This document shows, piece by piece, positions 59,612 to 64,000 of a DNA stretch of 64,000 nucleotides (position 1 is the stretch's first letter; each line of letters begins with the position of its first letter). The stretch spans positions 51,509 through 115,508 of the forward strand of contig VTPC01090556.1 of NCBI GenBank assembly GCA_011009095.1. Reading direction: 5' to 3'. The translations under genes were made by a program, and so were the position numbers. The stretch comes from Ignelater luminosus. Lineage: Eukaryota; Arthropoda; Insecta; Coleoptera; Elateridae. The notes beneath the pieces are model-generated. The model was given only the letters and a program-made list of their open reading frames with translations. It did no database searches and was not told the DNA's origin.

Positions 59612-60046
59612 TATAATTCCGCCTCTCTATCTTTAATTTCCGTTTTTCACCTTTCTGTTCTAATTCCGTTATTATCCATTTTAGACTGATGATACTCTTA
59701 TAGTTTTGTGTCGGGAAGCGTACGAGATGTCGATTGGGGCAATAAAAATGTGACAATTTCATGAAAGTCGACGTTGTTTCCGGTTTGACAAACTATTCTT
59801 AAATATGTTCTAATTTAATTTTTTCAATCTAAAGGTAGAATTATACCGAAATACAAAATTTACGCCCAACAACTTTAAGTGTTTCCGAGTAATAGCGTGT
59901 AGACTGTTAAACGGGACATCCTGTATACAGATAATAGAATGACGATAAAATCGTGAAAAAACGCGAGAAATCACCAGATCATATACATCAAATACAAAAG
60001 CAAATACATTTAACGTGAAATAAAGAATAGAAAATATTATTTATGA

Positions 60047-60163
60047 GGTGCAAGCATCACGAGAGTGGAAAGAAATGAAGTAGCAGATAGGTTAGCGAAA
60101 GAAGCTGCCCAGCAAAGTGAACATAGAACAAAATTTTTAAAAATGAAGTGTCCAAAGAAATAG
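60047..60163 (+). pseudogene. RNase H domain fragment of a retrotransposon
   Basis: 39-codon frame reading GASITRVERNEVADRLAKEA. The phrase closely follows the C-terminal RNase H pattern of insect LINE and related polymerases, where an HxGxxGNExAD motif contains the last catalytic Asp followed by LAKEA. The preceding histidine and glycine have been lost (TRVER instead of GVEG). The frame ends at TAG 60161-60163. No RT is recognisable upstream, so it is an orphan fragment. Confidence 0.6.
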
Positions 60164-63060
60164 AACATCATAGTGCAGTGAGATAGGACTGTTAGCAGGA
60201 AAATACTAATAAAAGTAAATTAACAGTTAACATCAATACTATCGTGATACGGAGAGCTTGTTACAAGTTATCACCTGCTAATATTAATTGCAACTTATTA
60301 AATAGCGAAAAGGTGATATTCGAGCAGAGGTGATGAATAAAATCTTATTAGTATTTATATTGAAGAATTTACTAATTTGTAAATGCAGTAGAGCTTGGGG
60401 TATTACAAGGAAATGTATAATTTGACTAAAATTTGCAATTTGCTTTATTAAGACGTTTTCCCGGCTTTATTAAGGTAATATTTGTTAGAAGTAAATAGAA
60501 TTATAAGTTAAGTAGATGTAGAAAGTATCTTAACTTAACTTAACTTAATAATAAATGAATGTGTTAAAAACACGGAAAGTTAACACGAATGTTACCCTCG
60601 ACCTATTATGATCGTTGGTGATTGTGGACAGTTATCTCGGCTTTGTTAACGTGAGTAATAAAATTTACAATCGTTGATTGGAATTTGCGACTTAATCAAT
60701 GAAAGTTAAATGATTATACAATATTTTTTTTATCGAATAGCTACCAATCTTAATTTGGGATACCGAATACAATATACACAAGGTTATAAATTCGTTTAAT
60801 ATGTAAGACTGTTTACAAACGTATTTTTCTATAAAGTCACATATTAAGTCTATTAAGATTTTATTTATTCTAGACAGTGATCAATTTTTGCTAAATCGTG
60901 TAAGATAAATTTATACGCTTTAATATAAAGATTTCTTAATTACGACATAAAGAATTAAAATGACTACTGTTGATTCTAGATCTTTTACGATCTTACTTCA
61001 ATTCCTTCTGGCATTTCTCTCATATTTTGTCTTAATAAATGTTATGTAATAACCGTTAATTGTGTTTTTCTGTCCTGTTAGTAAATATTTGTGTCTTTTT
61101 GATATGCTGTTAAACTGGAAGATTCTTTCTACAAGGACGAACAGCAGTTGGCACCTTATAATTTAAACATTTTCGTTCCCATCCGTAAATAAGTCAAACT
61201 TGCCTCTAATATCTCATCCGAATCACCCTTCTCTTCGCATTTGGCTGGCACTTTTTTTCTGGTTTATGTTAACAGTGTCGTTATTCAGCTTTCACACGTT
61301 AAACTGTAACGATTTTTAAGAGTCCTCAGGAAGAACCTGAAAACAATCTTTTGAAATTCCTTGGCTTATTCGAAAGAACAGATACTTTTTCTTTCTGTTT
61401 TTGGGTTTTTTTTACTTAGTCCACAAAAATATGTTTTTTTAAGCTTAACACCATGTAAAAACTGAAATAGTAGAGGAAAATGGAAAAGAAGTTGGTTCTC
61501 ATGCAATCCATTCAATTGCGCATAGACTAGATTTTGAAAAATAGCTAAGGTAATTCATCTTCAATGTGTGATTTTAATTATTGAATATCTATCATGTTGG
61601 AATAATGTTAAGAATATCTATAACCTATTATAATGCTTGAATACTTTTAACATTAATGAAAAGACATCTTATGTTTTATACATTTGTAAATAGAAGAAAA
61701 TGACAAATGTAGGATTACGTGCTGCTTTAGCTAAATTAATTAAATTTGTGTTTAAATATATCAAATAAAAGCATTTAATTTAAAAAAACTGCTTAAATTA
61801 TAAACGTTCTGTAAAATATTCGTCTCGTACGCTTGAAATTAAATTATAATCACAGGAACCATAATTATTTCCTCTGATGAGAACTGGGGTTAAATGAATA
61901 TCTCACACTTGTAATTTCTGGTGAGAAGTACTCGTAAATGGTTGGATAAATGTTATTAAATATCTTGGTGTTCTGACAGAATAAGTATGAATAGTAACGA
62001 AACATTTATTTCTTACCCATAACTACCAAGAAATGGATGTTTCCATTTTTAGTTTATTTTCCAATTCTGTTTTTGCTCAACAAATTTTGTTAGAACCTCA
62101 ATCGTCTTTTCTAATAAAATAGCACCTGCTAAAGCGATTTCTTTCTAAACATACAATACTGCAGTTGTGAAGACTGCAAATTTAATTTCCTATTTCATTT
62201 CACGCCACACAAACAGTTGATTACAGAAATACCCGTTCTGACTTCTTAAATCTTCTCGGTGCAAGTGCGAAATGCCGGTATCGATTATTATTTTTTATTA
62301 CGTAGAACGCACATAGCGTTAAGACTTCGTTTTTAGTTTAACAAGTATTAATAATTCAATAATTCATCTGGCTGTTCTTAATTAATCAGAAATTTTACAT
62401 ATAGTGTGTATTTCTGCCTCTTAATTAATATTACATGACCTATTAAAAATTCTGTAGTTTGTAATATATAATAAGTTAAGTTCAAACTTCTGAATGTGGG
62501 TGTTATGTTGCTTAAATTTAATTATAGTAACGTACTTTCTACACAGACTTTATAAACTTTCTTAGTTACTTATTAAAAATAATTAGATTATAGTTTTAGT
62601 GTAAAATCTTTCACCAAATTGTATGTGAATGCTTTATGCAGAAAGCGGTCTTTAACATCTACGTAGTTCTTTGATCTTATTGTTAGAATCCTTTCCTTCC
62701 GTTCAGTAAATATACAGAAAAGCTGTCTTAGTAATCTGCTGCTTACAATTGCTATCACTTGTTATTATTCAGTCGTTTATAATCACTTTATAAGATTATC
62801 CATTATACGTTTTCCTTAATTGTTTACGAGTTTCAACGAAATTTAAACATTTTGTTCCAAGCCTTACCGCACCATTGTTGAGTAATGTAGTCTACTCTGT
62901 AAAGCACTTGAAATATTTTATTACCTCGATTTAGTCTCGTTCCTTACTCATATAAAAGAGGTCGTTCTTATTAGTTTTACCAAATTTATTTTTATTATTT
63001 TGAATATACACAGTGCTCGATGATTAACTCGTTTAAAAAATATTTTTTTGGCAACGACAC
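60164..63060. other. AT-rich stretch without recognisable gene
   Basis: A short CTTAA run lies at about 60528-60548 (cttaacttaacttaactt). Otherwise no motif, terminal repeat, RNA gene or convincing frame was seen. Confidence 0.45.
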
Positions 63061-63062
63061 TA

Positions 63063-63640
63063 CCACACAGAGAGAAATCTAGTGTTCATAGTGTGACATC
63101 GATTTAGTGTTGATTTCTTATACCATTAGTGCGATTACGGTAGTGTTGATTCTAGAGTAAAATAAGCACTAGAATATAGTACGCGAGCACTAAATACAAA
63201 GTCTAATAGTGTTCAGTAACTCTAGGATGAAAAACGCTAGTGCTATTTTATTTACTGTGAAATTTAAATTGGTAGGTATCTAGATAATGTCAATTTGCGC
63301 TACGAAGTGTTATTTTTAAAAGGCAAATTTAAATTGAAGTTTAAATAGTGTTCAATTGTTCTGTAAAGTGCTGGCCTGTAAAAGATCAAGGACCAATACT
63401 ATAAAATCTAATTGCTTTTAATATTAACTAGATTCATTTTGAGAAATACAACTGTTGTGACAATTAAATTCATGGCAATAAAGCTTTACTTTAAATTAGC
63501 AATTAAAAAAATTGAGCCCAAAAATTATAGCAGGCGTAATAATAAACAAGGAAACGAAAGAAAATTATAATTGTTCCTAAGTGCTAGAGCGCGACTCCTG
63601 ATGTTGGTGGCAGTAGAGTCCCGATGGGTGTTAGTACTGG
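63063..63640 (+). repeat. Dispersed repeat with ACACAG-type end, second copy
   Basis: 63193-63640 is the inverted counterpart of 13546-13996. Here the sequence continues to the left to about 63063, where cacacagagagaaatctagt may be the element's end. It contains many TAGTGTT/AACACTA words in both orientations. The right end is not defined. No coding frame. Probably a non-autonomous DNA element. Confidence 0.65.
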
Positions 63641-63951
63641 TGTCGATATGATACGAATCCGGAAGTGGTGATGTTGATGTTGGTTACGACCGAAGATGTG
63701 TAATGTTAGTTTAAGATTTCGTGTCATATTTTTATTTCGTCAATATATTTAGTAATATTTGTATAGAAAACCTTTTGTCTGAAATATTTTGCGATTTATC
63801 TTTACAATTTTTATTTTAACACACTGCTTATCGCCTTGCAGATGTATAGATTTCCCGGAATTATGTCGACTGGAAACGCCGTCCTAGGCCGAGTTGGTTT
63901 TAATATGAGCTAATTTACATTTAAATTTTCAATTGCGCATAGGGAGTGTAC

Positions 63952-63954
<3 letters not shown>
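63641..63954. other. Unassigned stretch near right edge
   Basis: GT-rich at 63600-63700 (tggtgatgttgatgttggtt), which may be the end of the dispersed repeat or a degenerate microsatellite. No gene seen. Confidence 0.35.

Positions 63955-64000
<46 letters not shown>
63955..64000. repeat. (TA)n microsatellite running off the window
   Basis: An uninterrupted AT dinucleotide run of at least 46 bp reaches the right edge. Confidence 0.97.

Larger units (their letters stand above)
58081..59945. repeat. Older inverted-repeat element carrying an inserted mariner
   Basis: The left arm at about 58085-58200 (tgtctcgtttaacggtctac, then acgcgattattcg) is matched in inverted orientation by 59840-59945, whose other strand reads tgtcccgtttaacagtctac. 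Both outer ends carry a TACA(CC)CTGTAT/CTGTATACAG word. In addition about 185 bp at 58200-58385 recur in direct orientation at 59650-59835 (for example gacaacgtcgttttcggctt against gtcgacgttgtttccggttt). The mariner at 58385-59611 sits between. The original structure is not fully clear; diverged arms show it is old. Confidence 0.6.

Noticed and set aside
60528..60548. cttaacttaacttaactt run as possible telomere-like repeat
   Set aside because: Only about four units and not the insect TTAGG sequence; simple slippage explains it.
1..64000. CRISPR arrays, operons, bacterial genes or viral genomes
   Set aside because: No regularly spaced identical short repeats, no dense coding; all recognisable proteins belong to eukaryotic transposable elements.

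Overview
This window looks like intergenic or intronic DNA from an insect (arthropod) nuclear genome. It is strongly AT-rich by eye, and I found no intact host gene, tRNA, rRNA, operon or CRISPR array in 64 kb. What can be recognised is transposable-element DNA at all stages of decay: several lineages of Tc1/mariner DNA transposons, non-LTR retrotransposons (a CR1/Jockey-like element and RTE-like fragments), a Ty3/gypsy pol remnant, a FLYWCH/MULE-type transposase remnant, tRNA-derived SINEs and non-autonomous inverted-repeat elements. This mixture is typical of insects; the species cannot be named from the sequence.

Layout. Positions 1-360 hold the 5' end of a mariner-like element (minus strand) cut by the window edge. 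6.68-7.64 kb is a 962-bp inverted-repeat element. 12.0-12.6 kb is a LINE reverse-transcriptase fragment. 13.2-15.3 kb holds two copies of a DUF4817-type Tc1/mariner element (minus strand), a dispersed repeat between them and a 10-N gap. 15.7-19.3 kb has an ORF1-like fragment, a small MITE, a tRNA-like SINE, a diverged minisatellite and a LINE-type tail. 21.7-22.8 kb is an RTE-like LINE remnant. 24.34-27.6 kb is a nearly full ORF2 of a LINE, in one frame and broken only by four stop codons. 30.3-33.9 kb contains two pieces of a FLYWCH/MULE transposase separated by a SINE and a 472-bp tandem duplication with a second 10-N gap. 37.0-37.8 kb is a large foldback element with Tc1-like ends. 41.0-42.0 kb hides a Ty3/gypsy RT remnant on the minus strand.

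From 48 to 60 kb there are three mariner elements. One (49.06-50.34 kb) has a single frameshift. One (54.38-55.66 kb) has an uninterrupted 346-codon transposase with all three catalytic aspartates, matching terminal repeats and TA target duplications. One (58.39-59.61 kb) is dead, having lost its first catalytic aspartate, and sits inside an older inverted-repeat element. An RTE fragment (52 kb), a SINE with a perfect 13-bp target-site duplication (56.8 kb) and another dead transposase (57.2-57.9 kb) lie between them. The right edge carries a second, inverted copy of the 13.5-kb repeat and ends in a TA microsatellite.

The parts do not form a pathway. They relate by insertion order: mariner into inverted-repeat element, SINE into a MULE remnant, mariner into a dispersed repeat. 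I found no new biological system. The strongest leads are the apparently intact mariner, the LINE inactivated only by nonsense changes that fit C-to-T transitions, and the foldback Tc1-type element. All family assignments are from reading motifs by eye, without database searches.
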